Shown in pieces: positions 10,504-20,355 of a DNA stretch of 64,000 nucleotides (the stretch's first letter is position 1; every line of letters starts with the position of its first letter). Under the pieces are notes generated by a model, which saw nothing but the letters and a program-made list of their open reading frames with translations, did not search any database and was not told the origin of the DNA. The translations under genes and the position numbers were made by a program. The DNA comes from Boesenbergia rotunda (taxonomy: Eukaryota; Streptophyta; Magnoliopsida; Zingiberales; Zingiberaceae), in contig JAGFNQ010000212.1 in assembly GCA_024364735.1 (NCBI GenBank), positions 124,001-188,000 on the forward strand, in the 5' to 3' direction.

Positions 10504-11505
10504 ATGCTGCAGGATCAGGGAAACAGCTCTCTTCCTTCGAGCAGCGAGAGGTCCTCGAGCTCCGCCCCTCAGATGGAAGTCAAAGAGGGCAAGTCTTTGA
10601 TTATCTCTGGCCCTTGTTTCATTCTGGCGATTGTAATCGAAATGTTTAGCGATTTTACTTAAAAATTATATTTCCATTGTCAAAATTTGTTTTCTTTTCT
10701 TCTGGTTCTTGAAAATTAAATTTTTTCCCCTATGGGAAAAGGGATTACTTCTTCCCCCCTGTATTGTAGTTTATTTTTGGATCTGATATAGGAATGGAGA
10801 GCGACGAGGAGATCGGGAGAGTGCCAGACTTCGGATTCGAGTTGGCCGGCCCGTCGACCTCCGGAAGGGAGGCTGCCTCGGCGGCGGGCCCGGAACGTGC
10901 CCAATCCACCGCTCAGTCTGGCCAGCGGCGGAGAGGGAAGAGCCCCGCCGACAAGGAGCACAAGCGGCTGAAGAGGTGAGGAGCGACTTCACTCTTCTGC
11001 CAATCTGCCTGGATACTTCGTGAACGATCTGTTCAGATAGTTTTTTTTTTCCTTTTCAAACAAAGGTTGCTTAGGAATCGAGTCTCAGCTCAGCAAGCAA
11101 GGGAGAGGAAGAAGGCCTACCTGACTGATTTGGAAGCCAAGGTGAAGGATTTAGAGGCCAGGAATTCAGAATTGGAAGAGAGATTGTCTACGTTGCAAAA
11201 TGAAAACAACATGCTAAGACAAGTATGGCTTTCATCCTCTTGTTTCGTAGCAAGACATGCCCATTTTCTGTTTGTTTCTTTGTCAAGGAAGGCAAGTATC
11301 TAACATAGTGATAGACACTGCTAGTTCATGCACACTTTCTTTCTTTGCATTACTGCAATGGTGTATAAAACCTCTGCTGAATGTGTTGTTTGTAAACTGA
11401 ACTATGAAAACTTCCTGAAACTCTTTATTTCTGTTGCAGATATTGAAAAATACAACTGTTGGTAGGAGAGGCTCTGGAAGCAGTGTCTCGGGAGAGGGCA
11501 TGTAG
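10504..11505 (+). CDS. HY5: HY5-type bZIP transcription factor
   Basis: Four exons: 10504-10588, 10792-10975, 11066-11222 and 11440-11505, 163 residues, close to the 168 of Arabidopsis HY5. HY5 is the nuclear bZIP that promotes photomorphogenesis downstream of photoreceptors and is degraded through COP1. Seen here: a Ser-rich start; the COP1-interacting VP motif ESDEEIGRVPDFG (about 31-43); a basic region with the Asn-x7-Arg signature (Asn94, Arg102); leucines at 112, 119, 126, 133 and 140; and the tail MLRQILKNTT. The split Gly, Arg and Gln/Ile junctions all keep frame. Intron 1 (10589-10791) begins with GC instead of GT (AGAGG|GCAAGT). No stop or frameshift is seen, so the gene looks intact. 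The start at 10504 was chosen because it opens the conserved Ser-rich N-terminus. Confidence 0.95.
10589..10791 (+). other. HY5: GC-AG intron 1 of HY5
   Basis: The exon 1 sequence gtcaaagagg is followed by gcaagt, which matches the strong GC-donor consensus. The acceptor is atatag before GAATGGAGAGCGACG. No GT in the vicinity would keep the HY5 frame while preserving the KEG-MESDEE junction. Confidence 0.75.
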
Positions 11506-13150
11506 AATGCAGTGGGATCTCCTCCCTCGTGACTACAATTGGTGTTCTGAGGTGACCTTCGTGAGGACATTAATGATTGGAAAAACAGTTGCCTAGATTG
11601 TGATATCATTTTCCTGGTATTTCTCCTTATTAAGTATTGGAGCATCATTGTGTTTTTGTTAGCAAAAAAAAAAAAAACAAGAGATTGAAACATGTCTTTG
11701 ATTCATACTTTGTGGATTTTGATTTGCCTATGGAGCTTCGAATGGATTATTAGGATCACAAATTTTCTATATCGTTGAAAGGGAAGTTAGCCCCTAAATT
11801 CATCCTACCTTTTCAAATCTTGGATTGGTGTCCTTGTACATCGATTAGTGTTTTACTCAATTTTAATATAATATCTTTCATGTTTTCATGGCTACGAAAG
11901 TATGTTCCAGGTTCAACGTATGCCTCATACGATCTCATAATTGCACTTCAATGCATCAACCTCATACAAGTTGGGTAACTGTTTTATGGAATAGACTGAT
12001 TATTAACTGATACAGTATTATCATTTTGAAATTTGAAAATCAAAATTTAAAGGTATTTTCAATATAAACTTTTTCAAAATCTTATAAATTTGAAAAAATT
12101 CAATAAAAAAATTTTAATGAGTGTAGAGGTAGGGTATGAAATTTTTAATTCAAGAGCGTTTGATATTCAAATTATTTTTTTTCTTTGTGAGATGAAGTCA
12201 ATAATTAATGACAATTAATATTACATGCTTAATCTTTTTAAAATATACAAATGACTATAATTAATTTAAAATTTATAAGTTAATTCAATATTAAATGAAA
12301 AATATAAATTTTCAAATGGTATTGATGAGGCATATTGGAAATTATAAAAAATTTAGGGAGAGATTTAATTATTGGAAATGTCCTAATAGGCTTTTATATT
12401 TTTGATGTGACATCTATATGGTACCTTGAGAATCATAAAAAATCTCTTTTAGAAGTTTAATCATTGGAGATGTCTTAATAAAAGATAATGTATCCTTCCT
12501 CTTCATATGTTAGTTACATTATTTAAATTAATAACCTCTCTAATTAATTTTTTTCGTATTTATCTGTGATCAAATGATGGGGACGTTGACAAATCTTCTT
12601 ATACCATCTCATACAAATTGGATAGCAATATCACTCCGATCAAAAATGCAATTTAAAAGCACGAGAATAATAAGCGCATCAAATATCCTCAATAACATAT
12701 ATTTATTTAGATCACGTACTACATCCTTTCCATGTTTGCTCAAAGTTGTAAAAACCATCCAACTTCCCGGCGATTGATCCACTCATTGAAAGCTTCCTTA
12801 TGCAATCTCAACGTCGCATCAGATCCACTTTTGGATTATGGTACAGAATGCCCACGTATTCTTTTAAATATTAACTATTCAATTTCCAATTGAGATTAAA
12901 ATATTTTTCTAATAAAATGACAAATCTAAAATATTAAATTACTAGACTGTCCATTAACATGAACAACGCTGAGAAATTTTGAATCAGATCTAGGATCAGA
13001 TAGCTGATGTTTTAAAAAAAATATGATATCAAATCGTAAATGAATAAATAAATTTGATATTCAATTTAATAAAAATTTATTTATGTTTATTCAACACAAA
13101 ATTAATTAAATAAATAAATTTAAATACTTCATTAAAATTAAACAAATAAA
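11506..13150. other. AT-rich intergenic spacer
   Basis: The first about 250 bp is probably HY5 3'-UTR, including a poly-A run at about 11665-11677. The rest is AT-rich, with no gene, RNA gene or clear transposon boundary that I can recognise. Confidence 0.55.
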
Positions 13151-13255
13151 TTAAACAGAGATAGCTTTGTCGCGCTTTGCATCCATTGACTGCTCTTGTC
13201 TCAGCAGTACGCACGTGGATCTTCCTTCGACGAGGTGTCCAATTCGTGCACCTCC

Positions 13256-13300
13256 GAGAAGTCTCCGGACTCTTCCTGCAATCCAGTACTTTATATGCCG
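13256..13300 (+). promoter_or_regulatory. Heat-shock-element-like motif and TATA box of the sHSP gene
   Basis: From 13257, four contiguous 5-bp units read aGAAg-tCTCc-gGACt-cTTCc. They alternate nGAAn and nTTCn, with the outer two perfect and the inner two each one mismatch off. A TATA-like ctttatatg follows at about 13290, and the ATG is at 13352. Heat-shock factors bind such arrays near the TATA box of small heat-shock genes. Confidence 0.45.
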
Positions 13301-13351
13301 ATCTCTCTCGCAGTCTCACCGCAGGAAGCAGTTCTGCTGCTTAATTAGACC

Positions 13352-14161
13352 ATGGCATTGGCTCGTGCTTGCCTCAACGGTGCTCTCCGCAGCCGCTGCT
13401 TTCCCAGCTACGTCTTAGCCGCCGCGCGCTTAAGACAAGGCCTGGCTGCGGCTCCTCCTCCGCTTCCGCTTCCGCTGCCGTACTCCTCTTCCGCAATTGA
13501 AAACAGAGACGACGACAAAAGCAGCGCCCAGGTGGAGGTGACTCAAACGTCTGCGCCGGCAACTGCTCGAGGCCGCGGCCGGCGTTGGCTCTCTTGGAGG
13601 AATCCGTGGGACCACTTCCCCCTCCCTCTGAACGCCGGTGATTTATATGAAACGGTTAATCCTGTTTAATTTACGAGTCAGTACGTCGAGGCTTGATGTG
13701 ATCAATTCAATGGAAACGCAGGGCTGGGTAACGCGCTGATGCAGGTGTCGGAGAACTTGAACCGGCTTCTCAAAAGCTGGTCGCCGTCGCGGCTCCTCGG
13801 CCGGCTGAAGGAGGACGACAAGTGCTACAAGCTCCGGTTCATGGTGCCGGGGCTGCGGAAGGAGGACGTGCGCGTCACCGTGGAGGACGGGATGCTCGTG
13901 ATCACCGGGGAGGTGGAGGACGAGGAGGAGGACGACGACGAAGGGGTGGTGGTGGGGGGCGGGGAGTCGACGACGGAGGACGAGGAGGAGGAGGCGAGGT
14001 GGTACGCGCGTAGGTACGGGTACTACAACACGACGCTTCTGCTGCCGGAGGACGCGAAGGTGGACGAGATCACGGCGGAGCTGAGGGACGGCGTGCTGCG
14101 GGTGTACATACCAAGGGCGGAGGAGAAGAAGAGCAACGCGAGGGTAATCGACATCAAGTAG
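13352..14161 (+). CDS. Organellar (probably mitochondrial) small heat-shock protein, HSP20 family
   Basis: Two exons: 13352-13637 and 13722-14161, 241 residues. Small heat-shock proteins are ATP-independent chaperones that bind unfolding proteins as oligomers. The N-terminus is rich in Ala, Arg and Ser with few acidic residues and looks like a transit peptide. NAGLGNALMQVSENLNRLL follows, then the alpha-crystallin domain with KEDDKCYKLRFMVPGLRKED, GMLVITGEVE, the YGYYNTTLLLPEDAKVDE block and ELRDGVLRVYIPR. This order fits the plant 26.5-kDa mitochondrial class. An unusually acidic insert of about 35 residues (runs of Glu/Asp plus a Gly stretch) sits between the two halves of the domain. The intron joins Gly96 in frame. 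Targeting to mitochondria rather than plastids is inferred. Confidence 0.88.
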
Positions 14162-14634
14162 ACGAAGGATTGGCTTGTGTGTGTGAACTCTATTCTACTC
14201 TGCTCTAGTACTGGAATGGATGTCACGAACTTGGGTGTGTGCCAAGAGACATTAGTCGATTACCATAAAAAATTTAAAAAAAAAAAATGATCCTGAGGCG
14301 ACAATCAGGCCGGGTAACTCGAACATTAGAGCGATCCGTTTGATTGGAAATTTAGGTGAATCGGAAATAATTATGATGGATGATTTAGAAGTTTAAAATT
14401 TCACGATTGTGTCTTTCATTTGAAGAAATGTTTTTTATAAAATTTATTATCGATAGAGGTCGAATTGGAAGATAATTAATGGTCTTTTTGCTCGGAAGAT
14501 AATTAATGGTCTTTTTGCTCTCCATACGAATCCATTACCATAACATTTACTGTTGGAATAAAATCTATATCTAAGATTATTTAATTATTCAAAGTTTTAA
14601 AGTATAATTTAGTTTATTATCCTTATGTTAATTA
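14162..14634. other. Downstream flank of the sHSP gene, AT-rich
   Basis: 3' flank of the heat-shock gene without a further gene. It ends where the truncated gypsy LTR begins near 14635. Confidence 0.5.
14467..14520. repeat. 27-bp tandem duplication
   Basis: ggaagataattaatggtctt continuing with tttgctc occurs twice, back to back and identical. Confidence 0.9.
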
Positions 14635-15034
14635 TTCGCCGGCGATCTAAGAGGAAGGGGTGGAGATGCAAGGAGACAAAGGGAAGGGAGAGGGATCGAA
14701 AGGAGAGGAGTGGCGTCGGGTTTTAGTTGCGATGAAGAACTCGGAAGAGGAGGAAGCTGTGGGTTGGCTACACGCTAGGGATCGCGGAAACGAAAAGAAA
14801 ACGAAAAAAATGGCAGCTTATGAGGTAGTGGTATTTTTCATATTAGTCCTTCTATTCTCTCAAATCTGAAACAGATACTTAGCCCGGGTTCTTTTTCCAT
14901 ATAACTCCTCAAACCTTTAGATATCTCAACCCTAACCCCCTTTAGATCTATGGTTTGGATCTCGGAAACCCTAGACCCTCCTCCGTAACTCTCCGAAAAT
15001 TTTTGGGACCTAGTCAAAAGTGTCGGATTTAACA
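14635..15034 (-). repeat. Truncated left (3') LTR of the gypsy element
   Basis: This matches about 33738-33930 plus 43391-43575 (shared atgcaaggagacaaagggaa, gtgggttggctacacgctag and cggatttaaca). Similarity stops leftward near 14635 at ttcgcc, so roughly the outer 2.7 kb of this LTR is missing. Confidence 0.8.
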
Positions 15035-15048
15035 TTCTCCCCCACTAA
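15035..15048 (-). other. Polypurine tract of the gypsy element
   Basis: The minus strand reads ttagtgggggagaa immediately before the LTR start TGTTAAAT. This is the primer site for plus-strand synthesis in LTR elements. Confidence 0.6.
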
Positions 15049-15059
15049 TAAAAATTTGG

Positions 15060-15974
15060 CCCCCAAATTTCGATATACGCTATAGTAAACATCATCAAGA
15101 AATATGCAGCTATAAGTACTGAACAGTAACTAACCATACATAACTCAAACGAATGAGTGGGGGTAGCGAGCTCAGATGACATCCTCAAGCTCTCAAGTAG
15201 CCTCCTCGTCTGAGTGATGCTGTCATCGGACTTTAACCAGCCGGATTGTCTTGTTCCGCAGCTGACATTCACAGTGACTCAGAATCCGTACAGAAACCTT
15301 CTCGTAAATTGTGTCAGGCTGAAGTGGAACCGAGATATCTGACAGCACATGTGAAGGGTTGGGTACGCATCTCCTCAGCATAGACACGTGGAATACGTTG
15401 TGTACGTCGGTAATGGAAGGTGGAAGAGCCAACCAATAAGTCACTGCTCCAACCCGTTCCAGAATCTGGAAAGGGTCGATGTAACACAGAGCAAGCTTAC
15501 CTCGAAGACCGAACCGTTTCACCCCTTTCAATCTATCCAGGGAATTGGTCCTTCGAATAGCTAGAAAGTGCGCTGATTTAGTCAATCGATCAACGATCAC
15601 CCAAATCTCGTCAAGGCCTCGTCAGATCCTAGGCAGTCTCACCACGAAATCCATAGTAATGTGCTTCCACTTCCACTCGGGAATGGGAATAATCTGAAGT
15701 AACCCAACAGGTCTTTGGTGATCTGCCTTAACCTGCTGGCATACTAGGCATTGGGCTACGAAATCAACAATGTCTCGCTTCATTCCGTTCCAGCAGTTGG
15801 AACGCCTCAGGTCTCGATACATGCGGGTTCCCCCTAGATGGATGGAGAATCGGGAGCGATATGCCTCCTGTAGTAGCTCCCCCAACATAGGGAGTGCCTC
15901 TGGTACGCACAGCCTCCCGCGGAAATATAATATACCCTCGTCATCTCGTGTAAAATAGACTGCTGCTCTGTGGT
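15060..15974 (-). pseudogene. gypsy integrase and chromodomain-like tail, degenerate
   Basis: About 15622-15888 encodes the zinc-binding HHCC region (HLGGTRMYRDL, then CLVCQQVKADHQRP) and the start of the core (WKHITMDFVVRLPRI). 15223-15600 continues with MIVDRLTKSAHFLAIRRTNS, then jumps to LKGVKRFGLRGKLALCYIDP, so most of the integrase core is deleted. FHVSMLRRCVPNPSHVLSD and LRNKTIRLVKV lead into frameshifted HHSDEEAT...ARYPHSFE. That ending marks the Del/Tekay type of chromovirus. Confidence 0.8.
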
Positions 15975-16985
15975 TACTCGACTGCTGAGGAACTGTAGAT
16001 GTTGATCACTTACCTAAGCCTCTCTGATCCTCATCCGAATAGACGACTGTGCAACTATGGTCGCCAGAATACCCCTCTCAGTCTGACCCTGCTCCTCTAG
16101 ACCCAACTCTGAGAAGCTCTGAACTATCTGGGTAACCAGAATTTGGTGGCAAGCCAATACTCATCTGGACTTCCTACTCAGGGCATCAACAACGACATTA
16201 GCTTTCCCAGGGTGGTAGCTAATAGCACAATCGTAATCCTTCAGGAACTCTATCCATCTCCTTTGTCGGAGGTTGAGCTCCTTCTATGTGAATAGGTACT
16301 TGAGACTCTTATGGTCCATGCATATCTCAAAAGTGATTCCATACAAGTGTTGGGACCGGTAGACGAGCTAGAGGGGGGTGATTAGCTCCAATTTGCTTGT
16401 AGATGATTTGTCGCGGTGGAAGACTCGAGCAAACGCTAACACAAAGGATTTATTTGGATTAGTCACCCGACCGGGGTGGATACCAAGTAAATCCTTTGTG
16501 TTAGCGTTTGCTCGAGTCTTCCGCCGCGACAAATCATCTACAAGCAAATCGGAGCTAATCACCCCCCCCCCTCTAGCTCGTCTACCGGTCCCAACAACAA
16601 GTGGTGCCTCCAGATCTTCAGAGCAAAAATGATGGCTGTCAACACTAGATCATGTACAGGGTAGTTCTTCTCATGCTTCTTCAGCTGTCGAGAAGCATAA
16701 GACACTACCCACCCATGCTGCATCAGAACAACGCCCAATCCCTGATAGGACGCATCCGTATAGAGCACAAATCCATCCTCTCCTAATGGAAGAACGAGCA
16801 TGGGTGCTGACACTAACTTTTGCTTCAGCTCCTGAAAGCTAGACTCGCAAGCCTCTAACCATGTGAACTTCATGTCTTTCCTGGTAAGGCATGCCAACGG
16901 CATAGCGATGCTCGAGAAACCCTCTATGAAAATTTTGTAGTAACCGGCCAATCCCAAGAAGCTGCGAACCTCCTAAACTGACTTT
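15975..16985 (-). pseudogene. gypsy RT thumb and RNase H, split by a foldback element
   Basis: 16602-16985 encodes FLGLAGYYKIFIEGFSSIA, then FTWLEACESSFQELKQKL, YTDASYQGLGVVLMQ and YPVHDLVLTAIIFALKIWRH. These are the RT connection and RNase H domains of Ty3/gypsy pol, with the RNase H Asp in YTDAS. The reading resumes at 16347 and below with SLKYLFT, RQRRWIEFLKDYDCAISYHP and GKANVV.DALSRK. The foldback at 16348-16596 interrupts it, and element A separates it from the RT core at 23164 and above. Confidence 0.85.
16348..16596. mobile_element. 249-bp foldback element with LTR-like TG...CA ends
   Basis: The ends are TGTTGGGACCGG and its reverse complement, CCGGTCCCAACA. The two arms, about 110 bp each, are nearly identical inverted copies; differences are a longer C run in the right arm and a few substitutions. 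The loop, about 27 bp, contains gtcacccgaccggggtgg. A 5-bp duplication, ACAAG, flanks it at 16343-16347 and 16597-16601. The TG...CA ends and 5-bp duplication are those of LTR integration, but the element is a hairpin with no room for genes. Confidence 0.85.
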
Positions 16986-16990
16986 GGTTG

Positions 16991-17976
16991 TGTTGGGGAA
17001 ATCGACCGCCCTAAGATGATCTGGAGGATCATGGGTTTTGATGTATGTGGTCAATATGGTTAAGTTAGGGTTTGTTGTTGGACTAATATGTGTACATGAG
17101 TGTGCAGGTGTACAGGTACACATGGACTTGGTTGATGTCTTCAGGTGAAGGATGGCATGGAGGCAAACTGGAGGTTTGTGTGCGCATCCGAGGGACCGTT
17201 GATAGCAGGGACGATGAGCTGAGGGACGCGGACTTCGAGGCATATGTGAAGGGTGGCATGGAGACAAGCTAGAGGCTTGCGCGCGCATCCAAGGGACGAG
17301 GGCCGAAGATGAAGAGGGCGTGAAGGCAACAATCGAGGCTGCTGGTGAAGAGTCAACCGGGTTGTGAGGGTCTGAGTATGTGTGATTGTACTCAGGGACT
17401 AAGCTGAGAGGGTTCGAGTGCAGAGTGAAATGTACTCGGGTATTGTAACCCTAGGCTTAGGTTCGGACCAGTAGACTGCTATGGGGGCAGTCGACTGTTG
17501 GTGACTGGAACAGTTGACTGGATTCGAACGTTGTACTGTAACAGTCGAATCTGAGTGGGACCAGTCGACTGCCCCAGGGGCAGTCGACTGGTAGCGGATG
17601 TTTCAGACTCGAGCTCTATTTAAAGGAGCTCGTTTCAGGCTACTTTCCTTTGGCGAAACTTGCTTGGTCAAAGCTAGTTAGTAGCCTTGTGATCTCAGGT
17701 AGTGTCCAGAGCTTGTGGAAAGGTTTCTCCACCTACAAGGAGCTAAGCGATCTAGCCGGAGGTGCTCCGGGGAATCATCCACCGACGGATTAGGGATCAC
17801 CCACCTTACGGACAGCCGTAGAGTAGGAGTTTATCTCCGAACCACGTAAATCGTGAGTGTTCTTTACTGTTAGTTTTGTGTTTACTTTAGATTTTCGCTT
17901 GCGCAACTAACCGTGTAGGAAGAATGCTTCGAAAAGTGCTATTCACCCTCCCTCTAGCAACCGGAACGATCTAACA
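16991..17976 (+). repeat. 5' LTR of element A
   Basis: Starts TGTTGGGG and ends GATCTAACA. It holds palindromes and a TATA box and shares about 930 bp with the 3' LTR. The first about 56 bp is unlike the 3' LTR start. Confidence 0.85.
17488..17626 (+). promoter_or_regulatory. Palindrome array and TATA box in the 5' LTR of element A
   Basis: CAGTCGACTG occurs at 17488-17497, 17562-17571 and 17581-17590, with a variant, cagttgactg, at 17511. The last two form a perfect 29-bp inverted repeat (CAGTCGACTGCCCC, one A, then its complement). The TATA-like ctatttaaagg follows at 17616-17626. The same layout recurs in the 3' LTR (22652-22773). Confidence 0.65.
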
Positions 17977-17978
17977 AA

Positions 17979-17990
17979 TGGTATCAGAGC
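17979..17990 (+). other. Primer binding site of element A (initiator tRNA-Met)
   Basis: TGGTATCAGAGC, complementary to the 3' end of plant initiator tRNA-Met, lies two bases after the 5' LTR. Confidence 0.85.
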
Positions 17991-18045
17991 TAGGACCGCT
18001 CTTGATTGGAATAACCGCCAAGGGAGCAAGAAAGCTAGAGGGAAG

Positions 18046-19604
18046 ATGATGGAGGATAAGCTAGGGGACGATATAAACTCATCACCAACGTATGACCACG
18101 AAGACTTTGCGTATTGGAGAGCTAGGATGATGATGTGGCTCGGTATGGATTGGGAGTGCGTCATGGTGATAGAAGAGTCATTTGAAACTCCTAAGGACAA
18201 GCATGGGAAGAAGCTCCGACCTAGGTGTTGGACCAAGGAGCAACAAGAACAAGCTAGGGCTAATGAGAAGGTAATAAATATTTTGAGTAATATTTTGCCT
18301 AATCATGTTTTGAGTAATGTAGGGGCATATACAAATGCATGTGAATTATGGAATAAATTGGAAGAAGCTCATAAGAACCCTACACAAGTTCACCTAGTAG
18401 AAGAGCCCGAAGAGATGAGCTCAAGTGTCCAAGAAGACCAAAGAGAAAAAGAATTATCAACATTATCAATTGAAGTCGAGGAATTGAGCGAAGAAGCATC
18501 CACCTCATCCAAAGAGGAAGGAGTATCAATTTTAAGAGTTGAGGGGGAGGAGAGACCCTCAACCATACAAGAGCAAGAGAAAGCTTCAACCTTCGCCAAA
18601 GTAAAGTCAAAAGAGCATATCGTATGCTTTGATTGCAACAAAAGGGGGCACTACAAGGATAAGTGTCCACTAGGTAAAAATGAGATAATTCCTAAGCCCA
18701 AGTCCATTCAATTAAATTCTAATATGGGTTGTAGGAATGGAGAATCTCAAAAGGAGAAAAGAAGGAAAATTTGATGCTTCACATGCGGGGAGCTAGGGCA
18801 TTACCATACAAAATGTCCAAGGAAAGGAGAGCTTAAAAAGATGGAGCACCTTAGAAGATGGGAGAAAGAAGGAAGGAAAAGGAGCACGTATCAAGGGGGA
18901 GCCCCAAGGGTAAGGAAGGTAATCCCTAACTCTACTTATGCTCAAAATATTTCCATGAGTGCTAGAAATGTAAATGATTCCTAGCCTAGATGTCACTTTG
19001 GCATTAAATATCATGATAGGAATAGAAACACTATTGCATGCCAAAACACCAAAAATTCTATGTTTCATGACAAATCTAGGAATTCTAGGACTAAGGACCA
19101 AAGTATAAACCCTAAGAAAGGGAGACATATGCCTAGAAAAATGGGTAGACCTAGGAATGATCAAGTTAGGTTTAATGATAATTCTAAGGTTAGGAAGTTA
19201 GAAAAGGAAAAATCAAGTTTTGAGAGCAAAACGTGATAAGTTAGAGAAAAACCTAGATAGAGTCATTAGAGGGCCCAAGGGATCAAGCATAATGCAAAAA
19301 AGATCAACCTCTTAGGAATGGTAGGTCGGGTCTAGGCAACCACCCTAGGAGGGCAAATGGTAGTAAAATGGTATATTCAAGGATGCCCTATAACTATGGT
19401 AGTGAAAAGATCAAAAATGGCAAAGAAAAGACATTTAAAGGAAAAGAAAAGGAATTGACCAAGAAAAAGGTTTATAGAGTCAAGAGAGTGATAGTGGAAG
19501 GTCAAGAAGCACCGGAAGAGCACCGGTGTGATCTTGCATTTGTAGATGAGTTACCTAGGGAGGTAACTAGGGCTAGGAGTTCAAGGGAGATCTCTAGAAG
19601 CTAG
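18046..19604 (+). pseudogene. gag-like ORF1 of element A
   Basis: 18046-18774 is open (242 codons): an N-terminal gag region with EDKLGDDINSSP, AYWRARMMMWLGMDWECVM and GKKLRPRCWTKEQQEQA, an acidic Ser/Glu linker, then a zinc knuckle CFDCNKRGHYKDKC. After a stop at 18772 the same frame gives a second knuckle, CFTCGELGHYHTKC, and a basic region. 19368-19604 reads KKKVYRVKRVIVEGQEAPEE and LPREVTRARSS. Gag proteins coat the RNA and form the particle. Element B has the same blocks in the same order (minus strand), so the intact ORF1 probably spanned the whole region. Stops make this copy non-functional. Confidence 0.8.
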
Positions 19605-20076
19605 AATGAGATCCATTGTCAATGGATCTCAGGTGGTTTCGTTCTAGGAGATTAGATGAGCTATAAAGTGTGCCAAAAGGTTCAAAAGGCTAAGGTTAAC
19701 CTTAATACTAGAGAATTGACACACTAAAGGAGAGGTATGGAGAAAAAGATTGAAATGAGTTATAATTGAAAGAAATTAATTTTAATGTGAAAATACCATA
19801 TAACTTGATGCTATCAGTGTATTATGAATGAGTATTGGGAAGAGCATCAAGAAGAGGTTCAAATTAGAACTTCTAGTTAGGATTAAATGACTCATTTTGG
19901 ATAGTTTTGAAATTCGTATCAATCATGGGATCCAGAGTGAATTTATCTGAAACCATATTTTTCCCAAGTAGACTTAGGAGCCACAAATCTCTCTACAAAA
20001 TCTCAGATTTTTCGGAGATTTATGGAATTAGTTATGCATTTCTGAAATTAGACTAAAAAACTAGGATTTCAGGTAT

Positions 20077-20160
20077 CAGTCGACTGGCTCTGGTCCAAAA
20101 CACAGAACCTTCTGTATGTTTTATCAGTCGACTGCCCTGGTCCGCGGGTTCTATAAAAGA
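20077..20160 (+). promoter_or_regulatory. Internal promoter of element A upstream of ORF2
   Basis: CAGTCGACTG at 20077-20086 and 20125-20134 is followed by ctataaaaga at 20151-20160, about 200 bp before the ORF2 ATG at 20356. This mirrors the palindrome-TATA order of the LTR promoter. Element B has the same arrangement on the minus strand. Confidence 0.6.
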
Positions 20161-20355
20161 AAAAGGCGCACGGGGGCAGCCAAAACCTAGGGTTTTGGCG
20201 TGCCACCCCGGCGATCCTTCCTCTCCCGAGCCCCTCTCTCGTTCCAAGTCTCTCCCAAGCCCTAAAATCACTTCCTAAGCCCTCCTCTACCTTGGATCTA
20301 CTCCTAGGGTTAGTGAACACTCACCTCTTTAAGCCGATCTTGCCTCACCATCATC

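Noticed and set aside
10142..10600. ORFs on both strands over the HY5 leader (103 and 128 codons)
   Set aside because: The plus one starts at GTG and overlaps HY5 exon 1 in another frame. The minus one has no recognisable domain and overlaps the leader.
18793..19164. 123-codon minus ORF over element A gag
   Set aside because: Antisense shadow of the zinc-knuckle region; no domain.
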